A program made the position numbers and the translations under genes. Positions 45,214-56,999 of a stretch of DNA of 64,000 bases are shown piece after piece (the stretch's first letter is position 1; each line of letters begins with the position of its first letter). The stretch comes from Otatea glauca. Taxonomy: Eukaryota > Streptophyta > Magnoliopsida > Poales > Poaceae. The stretch spans positions 5,828,309 to 5,892,308 of the forward strand of contig CM070730.1 in assembly GCA_036346275.1 (NCBI GenBank), in the 5' to 3' direction. The notes below the pieces were generated by a model. That model was not told where the DNA came from. It saw only the letters and a list, made by a program, of their open reading frames with translations, and did no database searches.

Positions 45214-46041
45214 ATGGCGGCCATTGCAATTCCAGAGCTTCTCCGTGAGTCAGTCGATGCCCCACATCGTGCGAGGGCAATTTCTACAGGAACTACGGTC
45301 CTACGCATTACAATATTACCTGCCATCACTTTTGAAGACGCATAACCACTTTGTCGTTAACGTTTCAGTTGCCCTCCCTCTTCTGCCAGTCGTTGCACAA
45401 GATAAAAAAGCTGGACTATCGATTCCACATTCTACTAGCTCGTGCAGGTCTACTACCGTTTGCGCTCCTCATGGATGGGGCTCAAGTCGGTGGAGGCTTG
45501 ACCACACCCATGTCTGCCATCGATCGTGCACTTCTCACTGGTCTCGTCGACCGATGGCGGCCGAAGACACACGCCTTTCACCTATCATTCGGTGAGATGT
45601 CCATCACTTTGAAGGACGTGGCCATGCTAACCGGCCTGCCCATCAGGGGACAGCCGTTAGTTCTTCCTCGCTCCAGCAGACAGCAGTGGCAGCACTATAT
45701 CGCGGAGAGGTATTACATGACATAACGTTATTTCATATTTGTAATGTGCACGATATTAGCGACTCTCTTAATCCGAAGTTCATGCAGGTTCGGTGTCCCA
45801 TACGTACGGAAGGAAAATGGTGTCTCCATGACTTGTTTACAGGAATTGCAGGAATACAATCTATGCCCACGATGATGCGACGCGAAGCTCTGGTAGGCGC
45901 CACTACGAAGTGTACCTCTACTACTTGCTGGGTGGTGTCATGTTCACGATGACCGCCGGAGACCTCATCTTCCCGCACATTGTGTGGATTGCTCGTCAGT
46001 TGGGCGACAACCTTCATGACATCCCAGCCTACAGCTGGGGA
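45214..46041 (+). pseudogene. second plant mobile domain gene, truncated by gypsy G4
   Basis: The ATG at 45214 follows a TTTCGTTTCAG acceptor, the same arrangement as the PMD gene at 16859. The conserved block is open at 45351-45725: LDYRFHILLARAGLLPFALL, ALLTGLVDRWRPKTHAFHL, GEMSITLKDVAMLTGLPIRG. Farther on, other frames give AGDLIFPHIVWIARQLGDN and ends DIPAYSWG, part of the PMD YSWGSAVL motif. There the G4 LTR begins (46042). The gene is therefore cut inside its domain. Frame changes at about 45340 and 45730 may include an intron. It is not identical to the MULE copy and is probably from another element of that kind. Confidence 0.75.
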
Positions 46042-47395
46042 TTGACGAGTACTCGTACCACGGGTACCCCCAGCGGCCCGGGATGACGAACGGGCTGCCC
46101 CGAGCCCGGCTTTGGCCAAAGGCCCCGCTGGGCCACTAAGGATACTCATTCCCGACCGAACCAACTAGGGGGTGTCCGACCCCCACCATGGGTCGGACAC
46201 CCTGCAAGCCCCGACCAAACCAACTAGGGGCGTCCGACCCCCACCATGGGTTGGACTCCCCGCAAGCACCGACCAAGTCGAGGCGGTCTCCGCCGAAGAC
46301 CGAGTGCCATGCCGCCGCGGGCCGTTGGCCACTTGCCCCGCGGACATGACAGCTCGGAAAGACCGCACAAGGGCAGGTGGTTCCTTCCCAAGGTAGCGAG
46401 GAGGTTGCCAAAGTCAAAGCTCCCGTCTCGTCACCCAGTCATGCGCAGTGTAAGGACGCGCTCTCTCGGCGGCGACCGAGTCGGGCATTGAGGCGTCGGC
46501 ATCGACGGACGTCTGAGGAGGGTAGGGCGCCATTCCACGACTCTGCAAAAGCTGCGCCACTCGATGAATACACCGACCCGACGTGGGGTAAGTGGATGCC
46601 GGTCAAATCGCCAAGACCAGGAGCCAAGACTCCTAGCCTAGGACATCCCATCCTTCCTTCTCCCAACTCCTTGTGTAACCTGTCCCCTCCAACTATATAA
46701 AGGGAGGCAGGGTTCTCTGAGAAGGGGGGTGTGGAATATAAGAACCCAGGTACCCTCATGACAAGCCCAAGAGGAGGCCGGAAGATACTCCGCGTCGGGC
46801 CCATTGCGTGCGCGGGGACATATCCTAAAGGAAGTTGAACTTATGTTTAGATATAATGGAAACGGTTGTAATTCGAGTCGTTAATAAGGTAGATAAAGAT
46901 GTAAACTCTATCCCGTAACCGACTAGAATCTTATAATCGATCGGAATCTCTTAATCGATCAGAACTCTGTAAGCCGCCCCACCCCCGCTATATAAAGGAG
47001 AGGGCGGGCAACAACATAGGGGGCCGATCATCCAAGCACAAAGCGCCATCTTTTGTCCAGAGCATATAGCGCTTTGAGCACTTCCGATCCGAGAGATCCA
47101 CATAATCCCAGCACACAGGATTAGGGTATTACCTCCATCGCTGAGGGCCTGAGCCTGTATAAATCCCTGCCTTGAGTGACCTTCGAGTTTGAGATCAAGC
47201 GCATACCCCATAAGTTTATTGCCGACTACAAAAGTCGACAGGGGGGCACCTTTTTCCTGATCCTTTTCTCTCGCTTTCTTAGTTCTCGCTTGTAACACGC
47301 GCGTGATCAAGCGCACCGAAGCAATATAGCATCACCACAGCTGGAGTAGGGACATTGGCCGAACGAGAATACATCTTGTGCTCACTGAGTCTAAG
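46042..47395 (+). repeat. 5' LTR of gypsy G4, first part
   Basis: Starts TGACGAGTACTCGTACCACG, similar to the G3 LTR start TGACGAATACTCATAAAACA. It contains a 65-base tandem pair with GTCCGACCCCCACCATGGGT (about 46134-46262) and TATA boxes near 46693 and 46990. It is interrupted at 47395 by G3 and resumes at 61721. Two TATA regions may mean it is a chimera of two LTRs. Confidence 0.65.
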
Positions 47396-48450
47396 CGTCG
47401 GCGTTTGTGGCCGCAAGTAAATTTGTAAGTCTAAGAAATTGCGTGTTCCCGCTCACTGAATGGTTAGACCACAGAGTCAAGATGTATCTTTGGTTGGGCG
47501 AAGGTCCCTCCAGTTAAATGCGTTGGTATTGTATTCAGGGGTGCGGATGGTGCATGCAGTTTTTTACAAGCGAGAGGTGGAGCCTCAACACTAGAATGAT
47601 CTAAACTTAGCTCTCGGAAGGAGAAGAAAAAGAAGAAGAGGAAGAAGAGGAAAAAGCTCTCTTGTAGCTCTTACTCCTTGCCTGTTAGGAGGTTCCCGCC
47701 TCCTTTTATTGATCTGAAGGGCAGGTTACATCGAGAATTGGCGAAGTGCGGCGAGCTACTTCTAGGGGCCAGTCTTGCCCGCCGTCGTAATCGTTAGCCG
47801 GCGGTCGCTTGCTCATGGCCCAGTCGCCGCTGCTTTGAGCCTATCTTTGGTCGGTGGTCTAGGTAGTCGAGTGGTTAGGTAATCCTCGGGAAGTGGCGTG
47901 GCGCTCTGCGTGATCCATGTAGGTCTTGGCGTAGTCGCGTGTGGCGTTAGGTTGCCTCGGGAGGCGTGTCCTTGCCTTTGTGGGTGGTGGTGATGGGGCG
48001 GAGGCGTGGCAGCCGGCTATCAAGCGTCTTGGGAAGGACCACTGCCTCGCTCGATCCGCCGAATGACCGTTCGTGGGGCACGTGGCCTTAGGTTGACACG
48101 GGACTCCGTCTGCGCGCCGCGCCCTCGGCGGGGATTATCATGGTTGGTCGGGCCGGGGATCCGTCCGGCTGCGGTCGGGAACCTGTTGAGTCGGTCGGGG
48201 ATCCGTCCGGCTGCGGGGTCGGGAACCTCTTTGAGTCAGTCGGGGATCCGATCATTGCGAAGTCGGGAACCTCTTGAGTCGGAGTCGGGACCGGTCGGGA
48301 ATGGTCTCCTGAATGGTCTCGTAGGCATTTGGGTAGCGGTAGGGACGGCTGTTTAAGCTGAGGGCCGTATTCGAGGCCGCGCGCTTGCACGCTCTGGGCT
48401 TTGCTTGTTGCAATTGGGCGTTGGTGCACCTGTTTTATGAGTATTCGTCG
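47396..48450 (-). repeat. 3' LTR of G3
   Basis: Aligns with 60650-61720. It contains three tandem units of about 43 bp (GGGGATCCGTCCGGCTGCGG...) at 48163-48300, and a GA-rich run near 47620-47680. Confidence 0.85.
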
Positions 48451-49467
48451 ATAGCCCGAACCTCCAATCGAGTTCGGCGGACTCGATTGGGGTTGAGCTT
48501 GTTGGATCCGTTTAACTAGGTGGGCCAGCGGGGCCTACCGATTTTGCCGGCGTGCCCTAACGCGTTCGACGTCTGCCGGGATTACGTTCTGAGGTATGCG
48601 AACGGCAGGGAGCCTCTTAATTGCCGTTGTGCGGCGCGCATGCGGCTGGTGTGTTTTGCTCGTTCGTCTTCTTGGCCGCCGGGTTCGGTGGTGGGCGCCG
48701 TTTTCTATGGCGGCATTTATTCTGAGTCGTTTGATCTTCCTTGAATGGGTATATAAGAGCGCCACGGGTTGCTCGAGCGGCGGACTCTTAAGCGAGAATC
48801 CTTTCCTTCTTGAAATGTGTTCAAGACACCCTTTAGTCTTGATTTGGTGATGACATCGTGGTGGAAGAGAAGACCCTTTGAGCGAGCTTTGGGTTGAGTA
48901 TGATCGGCGATAGCCGAACTCCCAAAAGAGAAGAAGTAGCTCGCGGCGTTCTTTGCCGTTGTGGCGCTACTTGAGCGATCCGAGGCTTGGAGTGGCAGGG
49001 GCCTCCTAGAGCAATGGCGCGGCGCCGATTGCGATAAGCGCGGCAGCGTCGATGTCATTGAGCAGCGGCGGCATGCCATTCGCGGTGTGGCCCGACCTTG
49101 ACGGCCGGGCAAGGGCCTACCGTGAGTCATCTCCAACGACCTCGGGTCCACCGCCCACAGTGCATCCGTCGGCGGAAAGGGCCTACCGTCGGCGTTGTCG
49201 TAGGGAGTTTTAGAGTGCAGGTGTAGATAGAGAGTCTTGCGTGTGCCTCATGTAAAATGGTGTAAAGTTTTGAGCTGCTTGGCTTTTAATGAAATCCTTT
49301 TTTCTCTCTATGAATGACTTCATGAAGGAGTTAGCTTTGCTTGTTACGCTTTGATCGGCTCGGCGCTAGGAAGTTCGCGTCGGTTTCGAGTGGTCGGACG
49401 TGCGAACTCGCGGTTTGTTCCTCAAGAAATCTTCCTTTGCGCTCGTTTGGTGTAGTAGCTAATCGGC
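48451..49467. other. G3 3' region before the minisatellite
   Basis: The sequence is homologous to 26620-27030 in G5. No coding motif was recognised; the open frames at 48520-49151 on both strands lack domains. Confidence 0.45.
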
Positions 49468-50262
49468 GCCTTGGTCGGCAGGATGGCGGATGCCGCCGGA
49501 AGTTTTAGTGCCGAGTGCCTTGGTGGCAAGGGCGGCCGGATGCCTCCGCGAGGTTCCGTGTCCAGAGTGCTCGTTAACGTCGTCGTGGGTGGGCCTTTGT
49601 CTTAGTCGGCAAGGACGACCGGATGCCTCCGCGAGGTTCCGGTGTCCGAGTGCTCGTTAACGTCGTGGTGGGCCCGCTGCCTTAGTCGGCAGAGGGCGGC
49701 CGGATGCCTCGCGAGGTTCCGGTGTCAGTGCCTTGGTCGGCAGGACGGCCGGATGCCTCCGCGAGTTCCGGTGTCAAAGTGCCTTGGTCGGCAAGGGCGG
49801 CCGGATGCCTCCGCGAGGTTCCGGTGTCGAGTGCTCGTTAACGTCGTGGTGGGCCAGCGCCTTGGTCGGCAAGGGCGGCCGGATGCCTCCGCGAGATTCC
49901 GGTGTCCGTGTGCCTTGGTCGGCAGGGCGATCGGATGCCTCCGCGAGGTTCCGTGTCCGTGTGCCTTGGTCGGCAGGGCGGCCGGATGCCTCGCGAGTTC
50001 CGGTGTCCGAGTGCCTTGGTCGGCAAGGACGGCCGGATGCCTCCGCGATTCGGTGTCAGAGTGCCTTGGTCGGCAGGACGGCCGGATGCCTCCGCGAGTT
50101 CCGGTGTCCGAGTGCCTTGGTCGGCAGGGCGGCCAGGATGCCTCGCGAGGTTCCGATGTCAGAGTGCTCGTTTAACGTCGTGGCTGGGCGCTACCTTAGT
50201 CGGCAGGACGGCCAGGATGCCTCCGCGAGGTTCAGATGTCGAGTGCTCGTTTAGCGTCGTAG
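49468..50262. repeat. G3 minisatellite array, about 51-bp unit
   Basis: About 15 units of the type CCTTGGTCGGCAAGGGCGGC + CGGATGCCTCCGCGAGG + TTCCGGTGTCCGAGTG, with some extended by CTCGTTAACGTCGTGGTGGG. Same family as the G5 array but with a distinct consensus (CCGCGAGG against CTGTGAGG). Confidence 0.9.
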
Positions 50263-51025
50263 GTGGACGCGGGGTATCCATCGAGTCCCCGTCCGTGAGG
50301 AAGCTGCGGAGGAGTAGCTGCCGTCTATCCCACAAGTTTACCCATCCGCGGTGTGGGACTGGAGGGTGGCGGCAGCGTTTACTGCGTTGGTTTGAGCGCC
50401 GTGCTCTTGGAGCTAGTGCGGGTAGTCAGTGGGTCTGGGAGGTCCGCCCAAGGGGACCCTTCCGGCGGACGGTCCCGAGTAGTGTGTCAGCCTGTTTGTG
50501 GGGCGACCCATAAGAAACCTTTCTTTACTCAATCAGTATGGACCCTGGGTCGTCGGCCGACCCGAGCACGGTGGCGTCGCTCATCGATGAGCTCCGGGAG
50601 AGTGTGAAGTATGGTCTCGGGCGCGAGTAGAGTGGCTGGTCGTCGGTAGGACCCAACCAGGGGACCCAGTGGGGCTCACCTCGTGCCCCTCGCTCAAGTT
50701 TATTTGGGGTGACCCTACGCCCGTCCGGTGGGTTAGGCCTTTTGAACCCACGACTTTGGTGGGCCCCAGGCGCAAGCCACAAAGCTTTGCCATCTTGGGA
50801 CCGCGGCCCAATGGGCCTCGCGCGCCGGAACAACCGTCCGGCCAAAGGCGAGACCAAGAGGTAGCAGGACCACACGCTGTTCGAGCGGCGTCTTTATGGC
50901 TCTGCAACTTTGTGACAGATTAAATGCGGAGTGGAATTGGAAATCGGGAGTTACGAGCCGGCGTGTGAGCGAGGCGGGCGCGACGGTCGTTCGAGGCGTC
51001 CGTTCGGTCGGCGTCCGCTCGCCTC

Positions 51026-51033
51026 CTATAAAT
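51026..51033 (+). promoter_or_regulatory. TATA box of the G3 antisense gene
   Basis: CTATAAAT sits in a GC-rich context 131 bases before the ATG at 51164, followed by a purine-rich leader. Confidence 0.55.
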
Positions 51034-51163
51034 CACGTTGTTGGGTGCCTCGGGTAGCCACGCTTTCGCCTTCTTCGTCTCCGTCCTAAAGCAAGAAAAG
51101 CGAGAGAGCGAGGAGAGAAACCTCGGCCCTCTTCTTCTCACCTTTCCGTCGCTTCCCGCAAAG

Positions 51164-54100
51164 ATGTCGTGGGCGGAGTGCTCCGCACAGAGAGTCGCGT
51201 GCTCGGCCTAGTGAAGAAGGGCTTCCTCCGTGCGAGGCACCTGCGGTGGAGGTGCCGGCAGGGGCCGTTATCCGTGCGCCGTGAGCGGCGAGTTGTGGTC
51301 CCGCCTCGTTTTTGGCTGCGGCCCGACTGCGCTCCACCCCTTCGTCCGAGGCTTCTTTTCCATTACAAGGTGGAGTGCACCACCTCAACCCTAACGGGTC
51401 CTTCACATCGCCATTTTCATTACCTGCATGCGAGGCCTTCTTAGGGATTGAGCGCATTGGCGCTGTGGCGGCACTTCTTCGAGCGAGCTTTGGAAAGATA
51501 GGCCGTCGGCGCGACGGCGCCCATGGGCGGCTGGCCCTCGGCCGAGCGGGCGGAGCTCCAGTACGGACATCAAGCGCCGTCCTCCAACAAGTGATGGCGC
51601 TCGAATGGATCTATGTCAGGAGCGTTGAAAGCAGCGCCCGAGCTTTTACGGCGAGCTCCTGTCGCGATGGAGCAATGAACACAGGGCGAGAAGAGGAAAA
51701 GAACAAGGTGGCCACGATCGTGGAGAGATCGGGGCTCACGAGAAGCGGGGTGGCCAGGGGATGTTGTCGTGCGCCTTCATGAGGATGCTTGCGTGCGACC
51801 CCTCGGCGCTCGAGCCGCGCCCCATGTTCAGTATGAGGGCCATCCGTAGGGCAAGGATGGAGGTGGCGAGTTGGCGCGTCAGGTGGAGGCCGGTGGCGGC
51901 GATTATCGGAGGAGCGCCACGGTGGCGCGAGGCGCCAGGGGGCCTTTCGTCGGCTCATCCCCAAATCTGGTGAGTTTGTGGGATTTTCTTTACGCTTCTT
52001 TCTTCTTCGCTCTTAGCGTCGACTGATCGGTCGTTTTTGTATCCTCTAGGGGCTCGTAGGCATGTCCTCCGGGCACCGCTCCGAGGAAAAAAGCGAGGCG
52101 GCCTCTCGGCGAAGACCGCCGAGGCCGATTCCAAAAGCGGAAGGAGGAGAGGAGGAAGAAGAAGCGAAAGGAGCCTTGCGGCAAGGCAGCGCGAGGACGT
52201 GTCGGAGTCCACAGCGGTGGGGCGACTTCTGCGATAGTGGGGAGCTTCCCGACTACGGCGCATTCCTTCCGACCCTCCGGTGAGTGGTGGCTCGAGTTGG
52301 CCCGGCAATGAGCCCCGCGGCATGATCCCTCGAGCGAAGAAGCGTCTGCGGCCGCGATTGTCGGCGCGCCCGAGTGGTAACCGGGAGGCGGCGGCCGACT
52401 GCCCGCTGGTGAGGCCGATGAAGAAGCGCAGCGCGTGCACGCGCCCATTTCCGCTTCGATAAGTATTTCTTCCTTCTGCTGGAACATTTTTGTAGCAAAG
52501 CCGCTCGGGCGACTTTTAAATATCGTGACGTGCAGCGCCTACACGGGCGTGACGGTGGGGCGTGCCGCAGCCACTTCTCAAGTGGCGGTCACGGCGGCTC
52601 TGGTGGTACCGATCAGGTCGGCGCCTATGGAGCACGCGACCGTGGACGCGCCCTCCTTTGAGGAGGGAGAGATCGAGGCGCGAAGAGCTCCAGCGCCCCG
52701 GGATCTGCCGGCCGGCGAGGTCTTCGGAGGAGGGCGGCGCGCTGGCCAGCCATTGCGCCCGATCGAAGCGGCCCAGCGGAAGAGGAAGCGACCGCCGACT
52801 CCACCGGGATGTGCCGTCGAGATAGTCTTCGCCGGAGGGTCGTGATAGGCCAGCGGCCGTAGCCGTCGAAGCGGCGCCGATGCGAGCGTCAGACCCCCTG
52901 CCAAAGGGGCTCCCGAGCCGACTTCATCGCCACAGCCATGGCGCTCAGTGGGCGCCGCTCCTCCGGCGAGCGGCGAAGGTCTGCTGCCGGATGTGGCCCT
53001 GAGGCGGGATCCATGGACCGGCCAGGAGGCGAGTGGGCGCCCTTCGCCGGCGCCGCGATTTGCGGAGGAGGAGATAGGGCGATCCATAAAGTCGACCCTA
53101 GCCTTAGAGTCTTCAGTAGTATTTGGAGGTGATGGTCGGGGATTCAACCGTAAGTTTGGTAAGGTGGCGAAGGAGTCGTACTTTGTAACTCTCGATATGC
53201 TTACGCGGTTGTGAAATGTACGTGTTGTGCGGCATTTGCGGGCCCGTTCGGCGCCGAGCCGAGGCTCGCCGTCGCTCGGATGCTCGTGTGGCGCGATGGA
53301 AAAAGTGGTCATTGCGGCTTGAGTTTCGTCTTGCCCAAGAGGCTTTGAACATTGGGCGGACGGAGGCGAAAAACTCCGCCTAGGGTGGAGGAGGCCTCAA
53401 AGGCCCTTCTGACGGCGCCTGTGGGGCCGAGGCCTTGAGGGCAAGGTGGTGGAGCTTGAATCCTCCTGGCGGAGTCGCTGAGGCCAAGGGCGCCGCCGTC
53501 ACGGCGAGGTGGCAAGCGAGCGACCCATCTGCGGTCGGGCGGGATCGGGCCAGGAGGGCCGAACAAGCTTCGGTCCGGCGGGACTATTCGGAAGGCGGCT
53601 TCATGAGGGCGTCCTACGAGAGTCTCGGAGGAAGTCGGCGGCTGATCGACTCTGCGGTAGTAAGTATCTCAACTCCTCCATTGATTTCTTTGGTTGGGGT
53701 AACCGTGAGGAGACTCATCTGAGGCGAAAACTTCGCGGAGTGCGAGAAAAAACAGCGTCGCCATGGAGGCTCGAATCGTGTGCGGAGACCGCGGCGTGGC
53801 GATCGCGACGGGGGCGAGGCTCTGGCGGTGAGGTCTCCGAGGATGGTAGGGCGAGATGGGCGCGAGCTGGAAGCCGCCGGAGGGCGGCCAGAGTCTGCGC
53901 CAAGTCTTGAGCACGAGGCGGCCCAGCGCGCTTGCCCTCTGGCGGCCCAGTCTGCGCGGGGCTTGTGGAGGCGGTGTGATTGCGGCGCGCAACTGGGAAG
54001 CTTCGTCGCGACGGTCAACACCGTCTCGCACTATGACGGTGTCGACCTCGCGATGGTGAGTAAGCGGCATCGCCGAGAACCGGACCGGCGGCGCAGGTCG

Positions 54101-54270
54101 GCGGGTTCGAGCTCGGTCGAGCCGCATGCTCGAGATCGCCCGACCACGTCCGCTGAGTCGCCTTCAAGATGCGAGTCCTCCTCCTCCGTGCGGTCGGCCA
54201 CGGGAAGAAGAGGAAGAAAGAAGTTAGCCCCTTTTTTTTTCTTGCAAAGGCATTGTATGCGATCGTAAGT
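51164..54270 (+). pseudogene. antisense gene of G3 (PF04195-type putative gypsy transposon protein)
   Basis: The ATG at 51164 opens MSWAECSAQRVACSA, then after a frameshift LVKKGFLRARHLRWRC, RVVVPPRFWLRPD and LLFHYKVE, then HHLNPNGS and ACEAFLGIE in another frame. These are the signature blocks of the 'putative gypsy type transposon' domain (PF04195). 51590-51640 gives ALEWIYVRSVESSARAF, a later block of the same domain. From about 52000 to 54270 the sequence is rich in Arg/Glu/Gly and probably includes the usual charged coiled-coil tail and introns, but the reading frame cannot be followed. It is convergent with pol. Function is unknown. Confidence 0.65.
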
Positions 54271-54426
54271 AATTGTAAGCTCGGTTTGCCTCTTTGCTCT
54301 CCTTTGCGTTTGGGTTTGACCGACCATAGCCTCAAGGACCACGGGTCGCTTATCGTAGGTCGGGTCAATTTGAAGGCGAAGAGGATAGGAGTCTTGTTTA
54401 TGCGGTGAATTCTGGCGCTCATGGGG

Positions 54427-54790
54427 GTTGGAGTGTTCCCGTCGGCCAAGGGTTTTCCACTCGGGCACTTCCTTCTTCCGCAAAGTGCTACTTAGCAACC
54501 ATAGCCATTGGGCGTGGGCCGTGGCCTTCGGGTCGAGAGGGTTACCGCTCGGGATAGACTCTGTGACTAGTCGGGTCACCGACCCACATGAATCGTGAGT
54601 TAGCGGAGTTCGTGTGGGAAGATTGTTCCCAATCGACGGAAGGTCATCCCGCTCAGTGCTTCCTTCTTCGCGAGTGCTCTTGGGCAACCATGGCCGGTGG
54701 GCGTGAGCCGTAGCACTCGGTCGAGAGGGTTACTGCTCGGGATAGATCTCGTGGTCGGTGGGTCAGCGACCGCCGCGGACACCATCCGGA
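54427..54790. repeat. tandem duplication of about 180 bp in G3
   Basis: 54427-54600 and 54605-54790 share CACTTCCTTCTTC/CAGTGCTTCCTTCTTC, GGGTCGAGAGGGTTACCGC/GGTCGAGAGGGTTACTGC and GGTCACCGACC/GGTCAGCGACC in order. It lies between the antisense gene and integrase. Confidence 0.75.
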
Positions 54791-54929
54791 GCGGCTGAGC
54801 AGGCGCCACGGGCGACCCAGAGTAAATCGCGTGGCGACAGTGCTCGGTTGGGAGAAAGGTAAAGACTTATACGGGAAAAAGAAAAGAGCTTAGGGATAGA
54901 ATCGCCTTAACTTTTCAATGTTCGGGCAT

Positions 54930-56030
54930 TAGGAGGATCGACCATCGGCGTCCTTGAGTCGAAGGTGCGGTCGGAGAACTTCCACGACGGTGAAAGGACC
55001 TCCCCGGCGTCGGCTTGTGCTTATCTTTGGTTATGCGGACGACGCAGAACCAAGTCGCGTGGCGAAGGATCGTCCTCGAACTTGGCGGTACGTGGTAGCG
55101 GCGAGGGCTTGTTGATATCGGCCGACCGCGGGGCGGCCACGTCGCGCGCCTCGTCGGTGGTCGATGGCGTCTTGTTGCGGCGAGCCCCGAGCCTCATCGG
55201 CTTGCAATCTCGGGAGCCGTATTCGGTCGATGGGCAAAGCGGCCGGCGCGAACACCATAAAGAAGGTGTGAACCCGGTCGCCGGTCGGCGTGGTCCGCGG
55301 ACTCAGAGGGCGGAGGCGGCTCGGCTACCAGCGCCTGCGAAATGCTTGAGCCGCCCGAAGATCCGCGGCAGGTCCTTGAAGGATCATGCCGTTAGTGCGC
55401 TCGACACGGCCGTTAGTCGCGGATGGGCTCTGCGCCCAATCGACACGGATGTTGAAGTCATCACGAACTCGAGAAATTCCTTCCCGTGAGCGTGTTTCGT
55501 TGTCGGTGATGATGGGTTGGGACTCCAAACCTAAAAGCGATGTCGCGAGAAGAAGATGGCGCTTGTGCCGGCGTGGCGCTCACGACCGGCAGCCTCTATC
55601 CACTTGGTGAACTTATCTACGCGACGGCGGTGGGTGAAGCCCAGGCGCTTTCTGAAAGGCAGACCAAATCGAGTCCCAGACGGCAAAGGCCACGTGATGG
55701 GGATCGTCGTAAAGCTTGAAATTTGGCGGATCGTCTGCCGAGCAAAGAAGCGGCATCCTTCGCGTGCGTCACGATATGCTCGGCGTCGACACAGTGTTGG
55801 CGGTGAAACCTTGTCGAAAGGCCTTTCCACAAGAGATCGGGTGCTGCGTGGTGACCGCGGACTCCGTGTGTATGTCGTCCGGCCATTGTTTTCCTTGGTC
55901 GGTCAAGATACATTTTGGAGGACCGGAGGAACTCCTTTTGAAAGTCCAGGCCGATCGGGGCGAAGGATTTTGCCGCCGAGCGAGGCGCCGAAGACCTCGG
56001 TCGGTCGGGAAGTGACCCGTCCGTCAAGCG
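54930..56030 (-). pseudogene. G3 integrase region
   Basis: Reading leftward, the zinc-finger part gives DAEHIVTHAKDAASLL, then FFARQT. The core begins at GLDLVC (first Asp) with KFTKWIEAAGRE (about 55620). It continues ITDNETRSREG and DDFNIRVDW (second Asp) and NGRVERTNGMILQG (catalytic Glu, about 55390). The end region near 55270-55100 gives FFMVFAPAALPIDRIRLPR, corresponding to the conserved FF.V.GAEAVLP block. Several frame changes occur. The Ty3/gypsy order (after RNase H) is clear. Confidence 0.8.
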
Positions 56031-56049
56031 GTCGATGTAGGGCCTCCTC

Positions 56050-56900
56050 GGTCGGACTCAAGTGCTAGCACACCGCGGGCGATCCGGCCAAGTCTCGCCC
56101 GACCGCGCGTCGGTCGAGGCGGCCGTCTTTGGATTGGTCGGTGGCGCCCGCCCAGGAAGTCGGTGGGCGATGGGCGCGAGGAGGTCGAGCGAAGATCCGG
56201 GCGGGACGGGCTCTGCTGGAGGCAAGATTGGCGGTGATCGGCCTCGCCATTGTAGCGTCGGTAGCTATGGTGAAGCTCGAAACCCTTGAACGGCTCCTCG
56301 GCGGCGTACTTCTCGGCGATGCAGCGGCCATGCGAGGCGTCTCGGGGCTCGCGGCCTTCATGACAGTCGACGACAAGCTTGGAGTCCCGCGGACGTGAGC
56401 CGGCGGGCACCGAGTCGGCGGCGATCCGGAGACCGTTGGCGAGCCTCGTGCTCGGCAATGTTGTTGGTCGCGTCGAAGAGCAACCTAATGGCGTAAGCCT
56501 GTTCGGCGGGGAGATGATGGCGACTCCGCGCCCGCGCCATTCTTGGTGTAAGACCCGTCGAAGTACATTGTCGATGCTCGGGGTCTTCGACCACCAGTGG
56601 TGCACAGGCTTGGTCCACTCGGCGGCGAAGTCGGCGAGCCTGCGACTTGATCGCCGTCAGGGGCGTATATTATGCCATGGCCGCTAAGCTCGGCGCCCAT
56701 TTGGCTATCCTTCACGAGGTATCGCGATTGTGGATGATCTCGCCTAGTGGGGGCGTGGTCACCACGGTGATGGCGTCTTGATCGAAGTAGTGAGCGAGTT
56801 TCCTCTTTGCGATGAGCACCGCGTAGAGTAACCTGCACTGTGGGTGCCGAGTCTTGGACTCGGAAAGTACCTCAGCGATGAAGTAGACCGGCCGTTGTAC
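56050..56900 (-). pseudogene. G3 RNase H region
   Basis: MYFDGSYTKNGAGAESPSSP at about 56568-56509 is the start of the RNase H fold with its first catalytic Asp. Downstream frames give ATNNIAEHEA (second acidic block, about 56470) and SRPRDSKLVVDCHEG (about 56390). It is broken into at least three frames. Confidence 0.75.
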
Positions 56901-56999
56901 CTTGAGCTCACGGCCTTCTTAGCTCGCTCCACCACGAGGGCGGCGGCGACTTGGGTAGTGGCGATGTGAGAGGCGGCCAGTTCACACAGTCTTGGGCGA

